A stretch of 49,839 nucleotides of DNA, from contig CACXZI010000005.1 in NCBI GenBank assembly GCA_902772105.1, forward strand, positions 1 to 49,839. Reading direction: 5' to 3'. The notes beneath the pieces were generated by a model. The model saw nothing but the letters and a program-made list of their open reading frames with translations, ran no database searches and was not told the DNA's origin. This DNA comes from Oscillospiraceae bacterium. GTDB lineage: Bacteria; Bacillota; Clostridia; Oscillospirales; Ruminococcaceae. The position numbers and the translations under genes were made by a program. Position 1 is the stretch's first letter. Each line of letters begins with the position of its first letter. This document shows positions 40,434 to 49,816 of the stretch, piece after piece.

Positions 40434-41119
40434 ACAACTTCTCCTTTCAAATGAAAAAATTTTTTAAAACTTCCATTTTCTATAAATTCATCATAATCTT
40501 CGATATAATAGTCTGCTTTTAGTTTTAATTCATCTTTAACCTCTTGTTCTCTTCTTTCATCTGCAACACCAAAATACCCCATATCACAAGCTCTAACGGC
40601 ATTTAAAGGAATAGAAATATCTTCAAAAACAGCACATTCTTCATATTTAAAACCAAGTTTATTAGCAGCAGCCATATATAAATCAGCTGTTCTTTTATTT
40701 GTGTTTAACTCTTCAGAATATAAAAAGCAAGAAAACATATCATAAACACCACATTTTTTTAAAACAACCTCTGTTAATTCAACAAAACAAGAGGTTGCAA
40801 TAGCCATTTTAATTGAATTTTCTTTCATTAAATTCAAAAGATTTCTAGCGCCTTTTTTTAAATTAACTTCTGTTGAATAAAACCTATATGCAGTTTCCCC
40901 TATTTTGTTTTTAATTTCCTCAACACTTTGCTTTAAACCATATCTTTCTTTTATAAATTTAACAAACTCTGTTGGAGGCATATGAACTGTATCTTTTAAA
41001 CAAATTAGTTCTAAATCTACTTTATATTCCTTACAAAAATCTTTCATCATAGCATACCAAACCCATGTTGAATCTATTAACGTCCCATCCAAATCAAAAA
41101 TTGCAGCTTTAAATTTCAT
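40430..41119 (-). CDS. HAD-superfamily hydrolase, beta-phosphoglucomutase/phosphatase-like
   Basis: 229 aa of the HAD-IA type: motif I 'AIFDLDGTLIDST', a four-helix cap (residues 18-85), motif II 'MAIATSCFVE', and motifs III/IV 'CAVFEDISIPLNAVRACDMG', in which the usual 'ED' pair is present and the following residue pattern is slightly unusual. Related enzymes dephosphorylate or isomerise sugar phosphates; no specific substrate can be named. It is first in a two-gene unit with the 39807 phosphatase (ATGA overlap), with a promoter at 41248-41276. Confidence 0.87.
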   Translation of the reverse strand: MKFKAAIFDLDGTLIDSTWVWYAMMKDFCKEYKVDLELICLKDTVHMPPTEFVKFIKERYGLKQSVEEIKNKIGETAYRFYSTEVNLKKGARNLLNLMKENSIKMAIATSCFVELTEVVLKKCGVYDMFSCFLYSEELNTNKRTADLYMAAANKLGFKYEECAVFEDISIPLNAVRACDMGYFGVADERREQEVKDELKLKADYYIEDYDEFIENGSFKKFFHLKGEVV

Positions 41120-41247
41120 AAAATCTCTCCAATATAATTTTCTACAAAAAAAATAAATGTATACAACTTATCATATTTAAAATAAAAATTTTTTGTTACC
41201 ACACACTAAAACATCCACTCTTCCTTAACAAAACACAATTTCTTTTT

Positions 41248-41276
41248 ATTGTATCATTTTTAAAGTCTTTTTACAA
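41248..41276 (-). promoter_or_regulatory. Promoter of the two HAD genes
   Basis: Minus strand: TTGTAA (41271-41276), 17-base spacer, TACAAT (41248-41253). The spacer nearly duplicates that of the fba promoter. It implies a leader of about 120 bases. Confidence 0.65.
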
Positions 41277-41367
41277 GCTTTTATTTAAACATAAATTTTC
41301 TATTTTTTCCCAATTTTAAATTTTTCAAATAAATTTAAATTTTTCAACTAAAATAATAAAAATAATA

Positions 41368-41396
41368 TTGAAAAAAAACTATAGATATGCTAAAAT
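41368..41396 (+). promoter_or_regulatory. Promoter of tRNA-Pro and metG
   Basis: TTGAAA (41368-41373), 17-base spacer, TGCTAAAAT with the -10 at 41391-41396 and a TGn extension. 19 bases before the tRNA 5' end. Confidence 0.65.
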
Positions 41397-41415
41397 CGTC
41401 TAAAACAAATAGAAT

Positions 41416-41492
41416 CTGGGTGTAGCGCAGCTTGGTAGCGCGCCATCATGGGGCGGTGGAGGCCGCGAGTTCAAATCTCGCCACTCAGACCA
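41416..41492 (+). tRNA. tRNA-Pro(GGG)
   Basis: 77 bases with encoded CCA. The acceptor CTGGGTG pairs with CACTCAG, the D arm is GCGC...GCGC, the anticodon arm is CCATC-ATGGGGC-GGTGG with anticodon GGG and G37, as expected for proline, and the T arm is GCGAG-TTCAAAT-CTCGC. The metG start codon follows 36 bases later with no promoter between. Confidence 0.92.
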
Positions 41493-41528
41493 TTCTATGA
41501 AAAAATAAAACCGAAAGGATATTTTAAA

Positions 41529-43100
41529 ATGCAAGATAAAGAAAAATATTTTATAACAACAGCAATTCCATATGCATCAAAAAAACCACACATAGGAAAC
41601 ACATATGAAATAATTTTAACAGATGCGATAGTTCGTTTTAAAAAGATGCAAAATTTTGATGTTTGTTTTTGCACAGGAGTTGATGAACACGGGCAAAAAA
41701 TTGAAGAATTAGCAGAAAAAGAAGGAATTAACCCTAAAGAATATGCCAAAAAAGTTTCAGATATAATTAAAAATATATGGGACAAAATGAATTGCTGCTA
41801 TGATATATTTATTAGAACAACCGACGATCATCACGTTAAAGCTGTTCAAAACATATTTAAAAAACTTCAAGATAAAGGAGATATATATAAAGATTCATAT
41901 GAAGGATGGTATTGCACACCTTGTGAATCTTTCTGGACAAATAGCCAATTAGTTGATGGCAATTGCCCCGAATGCAAAAGAGAGGTTAAAAAAACAAAAG
42001 AAACAGCATATTTTTTAAAGGTTGGAAAATATCAAGAAAAACTTTTAAAACATATGGAAGATAATAAAGACTTTTTAATTCCTAATTTCTACACAGATGA
42101 AATTATAAATAATTTTTTAAAACCTGGCCTTTTAGATTTTTGTATCACAAGAAACACCTTTAAATGGGGTATTCCTATAGAATCCGACCCTGAATTTGTT
42201 ATTTATGTTTGGCTTGATGCACTAATTAACTATATAACAGCTTTAAAATATGACACAGAAAAACAAGGTGAAGAATTTAAAAAATTTTGGCCTGCAGACC
42301 TTCAAATAGTTGGAAAAGATATTCTTCGTTTTCACGCAACAATATGGCCAATAATTTTAATGATGTTAGACATTCCTCTTCCAAAACATATTCTTGTTCA
42401 TCAATGGCTTTTATATAAAGACGGAAAAATGAGCAAATCTTCTGGAAATGTTGTTTATGCTGATGATTTAGCGGATGTTTTTTCTGTTGATACGGTTAGA
42501 TTTTATGTTTTAAAATCTATGTCTTTAGATCACGATGGATCTATTTCATATGAAAATTTAATTTCGGTTTATAACACGGATTTAGCAAACACAATAGGAA
42601 ATTTAACCAAAAGAGTATGCGACATGATTTGCAAATATTTTGATGGATCTATAGATAATTCTAATCTATCTAACGAAAATAAGCTAGAAAAATTAGGACT
42701 AGAAACAAAAGAAGAATATTTAAACTTAATGGAAAAATATGAACTTTCGGAAGCTATTTCAAAAATTTTAAAGTTTGCAAGAGAGTGTAATAAATATATT
42801 GACGAAACAACTCCTTGGGTTATTGCAAAAGACGAAACAAAAAAAGAAGAATTAAAAGAAATATTGTTTAATTTAATAGAATCAATACGCTTTATTGCAA
42901 TTATGTTAAAACCAATTATTCCTCAAACTGCAGAAGAAATTCTAAAACAAATTGGTGCAAAAGAGCAAAACTTTGATTCTTTAAAAAAATTCAACGAATC
43001 TAAAAAAGAAATAAAAATAGAAAAGCCAACAGTTATATTCGAAAGAATAGATCCAGAAAAAAAACTAAAAGAAATAGAAGAAAGTTTAAACAAAAAATAA
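41529..43100 (+). CDS. metG: Methionyl-tRNA synthetase
   Basis: Charges initiator and elongator tRNA-Met. Class I signatures are 'TAIPYASKKPHIGNTYE' (HIGH-like, residues 11-27) and 'KMSKSSGNVV' near residue 300, with the zinc knuckle cysteines in 'YCTPCESFWT' and 'NCPECKREV' (residues about 130-155). The reading frame extends upstream into the tRNA gene; the ATG at 41529 has SD AAAGGA and matches the family N-terminus. At 523 aa it lacks the C-terminal EMAP-like tRNA-binding domain found in many bacterial MetG. It heads the operon tatD, glycosyltransferase, tadA. Confidence 0.96.
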   Translation: MQDKEKYFITTAIPYASKKPHIGNTYEIILTDAIVRFKKMQNFDVCFCTGVDEHGQKIEELAEKEGINPKEYAKKVSDIIKNIWDKMNCCYDIFIRTTDDHHVKAVQNIFKKLQDKGDIYKDSYEGWYCTPCESFWTNSQLVDGNCPECKREVKKTKETAYFLKVGKYQEKLLKHMEDNKDFLIPNFYTDEIINNFLKPGLLDFCITRNTFKWGIPIESDPEFVIYVWLDALINYITALKYDTEKQGEEFKKFWPADLQIVGKDILRFHATIWPIILMMLDIPLPKHILVHQWLLYKDGKMSKSSGNVVYADDLADVFSVDTVRFYVLKSMSLDHDGSISYENLISVYNTDLANTIGNLTKRVCDMICKYFDGSIDNSNLSNENKLEKLGLETKEEYLNLMEKYELSEAISKILKFARECNKYIDETTPWVIAKDETKKEELKEILFNLIESIRFIAIMLKPIIPQTAEEILKQIGAKEQNFDSLKKFNESKKEIKIEKPTVIFERIDPEKKLKEIEESLNKK

Positions 43101-43160
43101 AATTCTATTGTAATAAAAACAAAAAACTAAAATATAAATTAAAATGAAAGAGGTTTAAAA

Positions 43161-43943
43161 ATGAAAAAAGGAATCTTCGACACGCACGCGCATTATAACG
43201 ACAAAAAATTTGAAGGAGAAGGAGAAAAATTAATTTCTTTTGTGCACGAAAATGGAGTTGACTATATTTGTAATGTTGGAGCAAACATAAAAGAAAGCAT
43301 GGAATCAATAGAGCTTGCTAAAAAATTTGATTATGTTTTTTGTTCGGTTGGAATTCATCCATTTTATGCTTCGGAATTAGAAGAAAATTGGGAAGAAAAA
43401 TTTTTAAGCCTTTTGAAAAATGATAAAGTGGTTGCAATTGGAGAAGCAGGTTTAGACTACAGCCAAGAAGATTTTTCTAAAAAAGATCAATTCAACCTTT
43501 TTGAAAAACAGCTTGATATTGCAAAAACTTTAGATATTCCATTTATAGTGCACAGCAGAGATGCACAGGATGACACATTAGCAATAATAAAAAATTTCCC
43601 GGAAGTTAAAGGAGTTATACATTGTTTTTCTGGTGATGATAAGCTAGCGGAAAAATATGCACAAATGGGATGGTATATTGGCTTTACCGGGGTTGTTACG
43701 TTTAAAAATGCAAAAAAAACGGTTAGAGCAGCCCTTGCAATTGATGAAGATAAAATGGTTGTTGAAACAGACTGCCCATATATGGCTCCAGAACCACTAA
43801 GAGGAAGCGTTTGTAATTCTTCAATGATTCCTCATATAATACAAAAAATAGCAGACATTAAAAATATTTCTTATGAAGAGGTTTTAGAAAAAACCAGAAA
43901 TAATGCATTTAGCCTATACAAAATAAAAAGTAAAGAGGTATAA
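43161..43943 (+). CDS. tatD: TatD-family metal-dependent deoxyribonuclease
   Basis: 260 aa. The amidohydrolase-type metal site is built from 'IFDTHAHYND' (HxH), 'AIGEAGLDY' (Glu), 'FIVHSRDAQDDT', 'GVIHCFSGDD' and 'VVETDCPYMAP' (Asp). TatD enzymes are 3'-5' DNA exonucleases linked to DNA repair or turnover. metG-tatD is a frequent Bacillota pair. SD AAAGAGG lies before the ATG, and the next gene starts three bases after the stop. Confidence 0.95.
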   Translation: MKKGIFDTHAHYNDKKFEGEGEKLISFVHENGVDYICNVGANIKESMESIELAKKFDYVFCSVGIHPFYASELEENWEEKFLSLLKNDKVVAIGEAGLDYSQEDFSKKDQFNLFEKQLDIAKTLDIPFIVHSRDAQDDTLAIIKNFPEVKGVIHCFSGDDKLAEKYAQMGWYIGFTGVVTFKNAKKTVRAALAIDEDKMVVETDCPYMAPEPLRGSVCNSSMIPHIIQKIADIKNISYEEVLEKTRNNAFSLYKIKSKEV

Positions 43944-43946
43944 TAA

Positions 43947-44987
43947 ATGATTAGAACCATAAATATGCTGAACAAAAGCGATAGTGTTAAAGGAAAGGAT
44001 GGAGGCGTTGCTTCAGCATCTGAAGAAGCAATAGACCTAATAAAAAAAGGAATAGGAAAAGAATACAAAATTTTAGAGAATGAAAAAACCTATGCAAATA
44101 TAACACATCTGCATTCAATTAATCTAAAAAGTTTGAACTATATTTTAAAAATAGATAGCCTAAAAAAGCACGGCAAAGTTATAGGGAGCGTTCACTATCT
44201 CCCAGAAACATTGGAAAATAGCTTTAACATGCCAAAATTCATACGAAAAATATTTTATTTTTACATAATAAAAATATATAAAAAAATGGACTATTTAGTG
44301 ACGGTTAACCCATATTTTGTTCATAAACTAAAAGAATATGGAATTGACGAAAACAAAATTTCATACGTTCCGAATTTTGTTGATGAAGAAAAGTTTTTTC
44401 CGGTTGATGTAGACGAAAAGCAAAAACTAAAAGATAAATATAAAATAAAAAAAGATTCGTTTGTTGTTTTAGGAGTGGGCCATCTACAAAAAAGAAAAGG
44501 AATATTCGACTTTTTAAAAGTTGCTGAAAATTTAAAGGAATTTGAATTTGTTTGGGCGGGAAGTTTCCCTTTTGGAGCTATGAGTGAAGGATATAGTGAA
44601 ATTAAAAAATATCTTAAAAACCCACCAAAAAATGTTCATTTCTTGGGAAATATAGAAAGAAAAAATATGAACGAAATATATAACTTGGCAGATGTTTTGC
44701 TTTTTCCGTCTTTATCGGAAGTTTTCCCAATGGTTTTGCTAGAAGCAATGAGCTGTAATGTTCCAATTCTTGTTAGAGATATTAGTTTATATAAAGAAAT
44801 ATTATTTGATTTTTATTTAAAAGAAAAAAATGTTGAAGGGTTTACAAGAATATTAAAAAATTTAAAAGAAGATGAGAATTTTTATAAAAAAGCTAAAGAA
44901 ATGTCTAAAAAAGGACATGAATTTTATAGTTCAGAACATGTTTTAAAAATGTGGCAAGATTTTTATAAAAAAGTAGAAAATTCATAA
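43947..44987 (+). CDS. GT4 glycosyltransferase, diacylglycerol glucosyltransferase-like
   Basis: 346 aa, GT-B fold. The C-terminal half closely follows alpha-monoglucosyldiacylglycerol synthases of Gram-positives: 'LGVGHLQKRKGIFDFLKVAE', 'FVWAGSFPFGAMSEGYSEIK', 'NPPKNVHFLGNIER' and the E-x7-E donor motif in 'PSLSEVFPMVLLEAMSCNVP'. It probably transfers glucose from UDP-glucose to diacylglycerol at the inner membrane face, making a glycolipid or lipoteichoic-acid anchor; an unrelated acceptor is possible. The N-terminal half has the expected basic, amphipathic membrane-binding stretch ('IRKIFYFYIIKIYKKMDY'). SD AGAGGT lies within the end of tatD, and tadA starts one base after its stop. Confidence 0.85.
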   Translation: MIRTINMLNKSDSVKGKDGGVASASEEAIDLIKKGIGKEYKILENEKTYANITHLHSINLKSLNYILKIDSLKKHGKVIGSVHYLPETLENSFNMPKFIRKIFYFYIIKIYKKMDYLVTVNPYFVHKLKEYGIDENKISYVPNFVDEEKFFPVDVDEKQKLKDKYKIKKDSFVVLGVGHLQKRKGIFDFLKVAENLKEFEFVWAGSFPFGAMSEGYSEIKKYLKNPPKNVHFLGNIERKNMNEIYNLADVLLFPSLSEVFPMVLLEAMSCNVPILVRDISLYKEILFDFYLKEKNVEGFTRILKNLKEDENFYKKAKEMSKKGHEFYSSEHVLKMWQDFYKKVENS

Positions 44988-44988
44988 T

Positions 44989-45444
44989 ATGTGTATTCAA
45001 GAAAAAGACAAAGAATTTATGGAAGTTGCAATAAAAGAAGCAAAAAAAGCATATAAAATTGGTGAAATTCCTGTTGGTGCAGTTGTTGTTTCTAATAATA
45101 AAATTGTTTCAACCGGATTTAACGAAAGAGAAAAAAAAAACAATGCACTAGCTCATGCTGAGATTGTTGCAATTAATTCTGCATGCAGAAAATTAAAATC
45201 ATGGAGATTGTTAAATTCAACAATATATGTTACATTAGAACCGTGCATAATGTGTGCTGGTGCTATAATAAATTCAAAAATTAAAAGAGTTGTTTTTGGA
45301 ACAAGGTGCGACAAAAATGGGCTCTTTTCTTCTTTTAAATTTTTAGATGAATTCTATATAAAAGAAAAAATAGAAATTTCTTTTGGGGTATGTGAAAAAG
45401 AATGTAAAGAGCTACTACAAAAATTTTTCAAAACTTTAAGGTGA
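44989..45444 (+). CDS. tadA: tRNA-specific adenosine deaminase
   Basis: Converts adenosine-34 of tRNA-Arg(ACG) to inosine. 151 aa with the cytidine-deaminase-fold zinc site: 'LAHAEIVAI' (HAE with the catalytic Glu) and 'TLEPCIMCAGAI' (PCxxC). The later block 'VVFGTRCDKNGLFSSF' replaces the more usual 'GAxDxKxGAxGS'. It starts one base after the glycosyltransferase stop codon and ends the metG operon with UGA. Confidence 0.95.
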   Translation: MCIQEKDKEFMEVAIKEAKKAYKIGEIPVGAVVVSNNKIVSTGFNEREKKNNALAHAEIVAINSACRKLKSWRLLNSTIYVTLEPCIMCAGAIINSKIKRVVFGTRCDKNGLFSSFKFLDEFYIKEKIEISFGVCEKECKELLQKFFKTLR

Positions 45445-45633
45445 ATTATAAAAAATTAAATATATAATATTAAAATTAAGAATTACTGTTATATAGCATT
45501 TAATTAAATTCTATTCCAAAAAATATAATATTTTTAATTTGAATTAATAAACTTTTATATACACATCTTTAATTTAACTTTTTTGTTATAATTTCTAGAC
45601 AAAAATTTATAAATAAAAATTATCTTTATATTA

Positions 45634-45829
45634 AATAAAAACGATAAATTACTATGCTTTTTAATCATTATTTTAAATTTTATTTAATATTCTAGAAAAA
45701 ATATTATATTTAATAAATTTTATATTTTAGTTATTTTTAAAAATAAAAAATCGAAATTATAAATAATAAAATTAATTTTTTATTGTTATATCTAAAAATT
45801 ATAATAATTTAGTTAAATTAATATTTAGT
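45634..45829. repeat. Direct repeat, copy 1 (about 190 bases, period about 250)
   Basis: Begins with AATAAAAACGATAAATTACT, contains TTTAATATTCTAGAAAAAA and AAAAATCGAAATTATAAATA, and ends near TTATAATAATTTAGTTAAAT. The whole order recurs at 45884-46073 with small length changes. Confidence 0.8.
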
Positions 45830-45883
45830 ATATTATTAATAAACTAATTAATCTTTAATATGTTTTTTACTTTATACAATAAA

Positions 45884-46073
45884 AATAAAAACGATAAAAT
45901 TACTATGCTATTTAATAATTATTTAAAATTTTATTTAATATTCTAGAAAAAAATATAATAATAAATTCTTTAATTTTATTTTTAAAAATAAAAAATCGAA
46001 ATTATAAATAATAAAATTAATTTTTTATTTGTATATCTAAAAATTATAATAATTTAGTTAAATTATTATTTAA
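45884..46073. repeat. Direct repeat, copy 2
   Basis: Second copy of the 45634-45829 unit in the same orientation, keeping the rare ACGATAAA, TTCTAGAAA and AATCGAAATT landmarks. It has a few small indels and is shorter by several bases. Confidence 0.8.
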
Positions 46074-46856
46074 TACATTTTGATTTTATACACTCAAAAT
46101 AAAAATTATCTTTATTTTAAATCAAAAGTATAAAAATATAAATAAATAAAATAACCATAAAATTTTTATTTCATTATAATTAACACACACTTTTTAAATT
46201 ATTGTTTTAGTATCTTTATTTTGATTCTTAATATTTATTATATTTATAAAAATTAAAATAACATAAATTTAAATATTAATTTTATTATTTAACATATTTA
46301 ATTAATTAACATTTTAATTTTTAATATTTAATTATATTCACTAAATTTTTAAAAAATATCAATAAACACATCATTATAAATAAAACTTTTAAATTTTAGT
46401 TATTAATTAATCTGCACTAAAAAAAACCATTTAAAATATTATAACATCAAAAATTATTTAAATTTTTTTTAAAATAAAATATATTAATTTAAACTATTAA
46501 ACACTAACAATTAAAGAACACATAAATAAATTGAAAAAAGCAATCAAAACTAACAAAATTTTAAAAACATTATATTAAATAAATTAATTATAAAAAACTT
46601 AAATTATTGAAATAAAAAATATATATAATTATTTAAAATTTTAATTTTATAATATTAATAATCCTAATATTTTAAATCGAACAATTAATAAATTAAAACA
46701 ATAAAATTTTCTTTAATAATATCTTTCCTATATCTAAATTTCATATACAAATTAAATTAATCAATAAATAAAAAAACAAAATGATATATGACTTATTCTT
46801 AACTAAACATAATAAAATTTTTTAAAATTTTTCCTATAAATTTATTCATCAAAAAA

Positions 46857-46885
46857 TTTACTTTTGCCCTAATTTGTGATAGAAT
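46857..46885 (+). promoter_or_regulatory. Candidate promoter of pcrA
   Basis: TTTACT (46857-46862), 17-base spacer, TGATAGAAT with the -10 at 46880-46885 and a TGn extension. 46 bases before the ATG. Confidence 0.5.
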
Positions 46886-46931
46886 AATACATAATAAATT
46901 AAAAAATTACTAAGAAGGGTCGCCTAAAGTT

Positions 46932-49256
46932 ATGTTAATTAAAAATTTTTTAGACCAAAAACAAAAAATATTAAACGAAGAATTTTCGCATATGAACGAT
47001 ATGCAAAGAAAAGCAATATTTAAAGTTAAAGGGCCAGTTTTAATCCTAGCAGGAGCAGGATCAGGAAAAACAACAGTTCTAGTTAACAGAATATTATATC
47101 TTCTAAAACACGGCAATTCATATTATTCTGAAGAAGGTTTTGATGAATATAAAGAACTTTATGAAACTAATCAACTAGAAAAAATAAATTGGGAAGAAAA
47201 ATTTTTAAGAGTAGATGTTCCATATCCAGAACAAATTCTTGCAATAACTTTTACTAATAAAGCCGCAAAAGAATTATGTTTGCGATTGGAAGATGCTTTA
47301 GGGGAAAAAGCTAGAAGAATAAATTCAGGAACATTCCATTCACAGTGCATTAAAATTCTTGTTAGACATATAGATCTTTTAGGATATAGCAACAACTTTG
47401 CAATTTATGACACTAACGACGCTAAACATTTAATTAAAGATATTATTTCAAATTTAAATTTAAACATAAAGCAATATCAACCAAAATCGGTTTTATATGA
47501 AATTAGTAAAGCTAAAAACAATTTTTTAACCCCAGAAGAATATGAAAGAGAAGTTCAAGATAACTACTATAAAAAAGAAATAGCAAAAATATATAAAGCA
47601 TATCAACACAGCCTAAAAAACGCAAACGCACTAGATTTTGATGATATATTATGCCTTACGGTTAAGCTATTAAAAGAAAACAAAGAAATATTAGAAAAAT
47701 ATCAGAACAAGTTTTTATATATAATGGTTGATGAATATCAAGACACAAACCATGTTCAATATGAATTAATTAAACTTCTTTCTGGCCTACATAAAAATTT
47801 ATGCGTTGTTGGAGATGACGACCAAAGCATATATAAATTCAGAGGTGCGGCAATAGAAAACATTTTAAATTTTGAAAAGCAGTTAGAAAATGTTGAAACA
47901 ATAAAGTTAGAGCAAAACTATAGATCAACACAAAACATTTTATCTGCAGCAAATTCATTAATATCGCACAACAACTTTAGAAAAAATAAAAAAATCTGGA
48001 CAAACAAAGGAGAAGGAAAAAAAGTTAGAGAAATACATGTTTGCGCTGAAAATGAAGAAGCTGAATATGTGTGTAACATAATAAACGAAAACGTTTCAAA
48101 AAACAATATGAACTACAAAGACCATGTTGTTTTATATAGAATGAACGCTCAATCGGCAAACATAGAAAAATTTTTAGTTCGCCACTCTATTCCCTATCAA
48201 ATTATTGGTTCAACAAAATTTTACGATAGAAAAGAAATAAAAGACATAATATCATACCTCACAATTTTAGACAACAGCTATGACGATTTGCGACTAACCA
48301 GAATAATAAACGAACCAAAAAGAGGAATAGGAACAGGAACGGTTTCAAAATTAGAAAAACTATCTCAAAGCTTAAATGTTCCTATATATGAAATATTAAA
48401 AAATGCAAAAGACTATGAAACATTAAACGGAAAACTATCTCAACTAACCGAATTTTATAATTTAATAGAACATATAAAAGAAATCACAAAAGATAAACCA
48501 TTGTCGTTTATTTTTGATGTTTTATTAAACGAAATTAGATATATAGATTATTTAAAAGAACAAGGCCCGCAAGAAGAATATAGAATAGAAAACATAAAGG
48601 AACTAAAAACCAACATAATGCAATTCGAAATGGAAAACAAAAACGCAACCCTTTCGGACTTTCTATTTGAAATTTCTTTATATACAGACATAAACGAATA
48701 TAACGAAGATTCAGACAAAATTTCACTAATGACCTTGCATGCAGCAAAAGGGCTAGAGTTCCCTGTTGTTTTTATGATTGGTATGGAAGAAGGAATATTT
48801 CCCGGGAATTTATCTATGGAAAACCCGCAGGATTTAGAAGAAGAAAGACGTCTTGCCTATGTTGGAATAACAAGAGCAAAAAAAGAATTATTTTTAATAG
48901 CTTCTTCGCAGAGGATGATATTTGGGTCTATTAAATATTCTAAACCATCAAGATTTTTAGCTGAAATATCTTTGCAGTTTAAAGAAATTGAAAACAGAAT
49001 AACAAAGCAGCTGCCAGCTGAAGAAAGGCTAAGTCACAAACCAAAAATTTCTGTTAATGAATATAAAACACTAAAATCTGAAAAACCACAAGCAATAAAC
49101 TTTAAAAAAGATGAAATTGTTTTGCATTCTGTTTTTGGAAGAGGGATTGTTTTGTCTATAACCCCTCTTGGAAACGACCACCTAATTGAGATAGATTTTA
49201 AAGAAAAAGGAAAGAAAAAGGTTATGGCAAACTATGCAAAACTAAAAAAAGTTTAA
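46932..49256 (+). CDS. pcrA: UvrD/PcrA-type DNA helicase (superfamily 1A)
   Basis: 774 aa. It unwinds DNA 3'-5' with ATP in repair and replication-conflict resolution. Motifs: Q-motif 'MNDMQRKAIF', Walker A 'LAGAGSGKTT' (residues 40-48), Ia 'ITFTNKAAKEL', Walker B 'YIMVDEYQDTNHVQ', III 'VVGDDDQSIYKFRGA', IV 'LEQNYRST', V 'LMTLHAAKGLEFPVVF' and VI 'RRLAYVGITRAKKEL'. Residues about 60-95 form the extra acidic loop typical of a clostridial PcrA-like subfamily, and the C-terminus ends in the Tudor-like 'EIVLHSVFGRGIVL' domain that binds RNA polymerase in PcrA. The SD AGAAGGG lies 13 bases upstream, longer than usual. Confidence 0.95.
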   Translation: MLIKNFLDQKQKILNEEFSHMNDMQRKAIFKVKGPVLILAGAGSGKTTVLVNRILYLLKHGNSYYSEEGFDEYKELYETNQLEKINWEEKFLRVDVPYPEQILAITFTNKAAKELCLRLEDALGEKARRINSGTFHSQCIKILVRHIDLLGYSNNFAIYDTNDAKHLIKDIISNLNLNIKQYQPKSVLYEISKAKNNFLTPEEYEREVQDNYYKKEIAKIYKAYQHSLKNANALDFDDILCLTVKLLKENKEILEKYQNKFLYIMVDEYQDTNHVQYELIKLLSGLHKNLCVVGDDDQSIYKFRGAAIENILNFEKQLENVETIKLEQNYRSTQNILSAANSLISHNNFRKNKKIWTNKGEGKKVREIHVCAENEEAEYVCNIINENVSKNNMNYKDHVVLYRMNAQSANIEKFLVRHSIPYQIIGSTKFYDRKEIKDIISYLTILDNSYDDLRLTRIINEPKRGIGTGTVSKLEKLSQSLNVPIYEILKNAKDYETLNGKLSQLTEFYNLIEHIKEITKDKPLSFIFDVLLNEIRYIDYLKEQGPQEEYRIENIKELKTNIMQFEMENKNATLSDFLFEISLYTDINEYNEDSDKISLMTLHAAKGLEFPVVFMIGMEEGIFPGNLSMENPQDLEEERRLAYVGITRAKKELFLIASSQRMIFGSIKYSKPSRFLAEISLQFKEIENRITKQLPAEERLSHKPKISVNEYKTLKSEKPQAINFKKDEIVLHSVFGRGIVLSITPLGNDHLIEIDFKEKGKKKVMANYAKLKKV

Positions 49257-49816
49257 TATTTGAAGAAATATACATATCTGATTCGTATGATATTCTGCGT
49301 AATGATGTTTAAGCATTATGTATACTTAAAAAATGGGAGAAAAATACTTAACAGTTTAATTATTTTTAAATATAAAAAATATTATATTTTTATGATTTGC
49401 TGCATGAGTTTTGTTTAGGTGTTATTATTTAAAAATAGATAGATGTGAATTTTTGTAAAATTAAAATAAAAAAATAACATTCAACTAAAAGATGGAAATA
49501 AAATATTAAAAAGTTTAATATTTGAAAAATTAAAAGACATGATAAATAATCTTTGTGAGATAAAAACATATACACAAAAGAATTAATATATTACTAAAAA
49601 ACTAAACAAATATATTAATTTATAATATTCAATTTTAGATTAGTTATTTAATAGGTTTTTAGAATTAAATATAAAAATAATTAATTAAAAGATTATTTTA
49701 TAAATAAACAATATATTAAAATAAATTTAATTAAATCATGAAAAAATTTCATGAGTATTTTTATTTGAAAAATTAGCAGGAAAATTTTAGTAATTAAAAA
49801 AGAAAGGAATATTAAA
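49257..49816. other. Gene-free A+T spacer
   Basis: 560 bases after pcrA. There is no frame with an SD. It contains the hairpin at 49736-49754 and otherwise only A+T-rich sequence. Confidence 0.5.
49736..49767 (+). terminator. Possible terminator hairpin
   Basis: TCATGAAA (49736-49743) and TTTCATGA (49747-49754), eight pairs with a three-base loop, followed by GTATTTTTATTT. It is far (480 bases) from the pcrA stop and only about 50 bases before the next start codon, so a regulatory role is also possible. Confidence 0.4.

Larger units (their letters stand above)
45445..46856. other. 1.4-kb gene-free A+T spacer with a large direct repeat
   Basis: Between tadA and the pcrA promoter. No frame with an SD and no RNA gene is seen. 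The only G/C-containing landmarks belong to a duplicated unit of about 190 bases (listed separately). There is no strong terminator for the metG operon: the first 100 bases contain only weak A+T hairpins. Confidence 0.55.
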
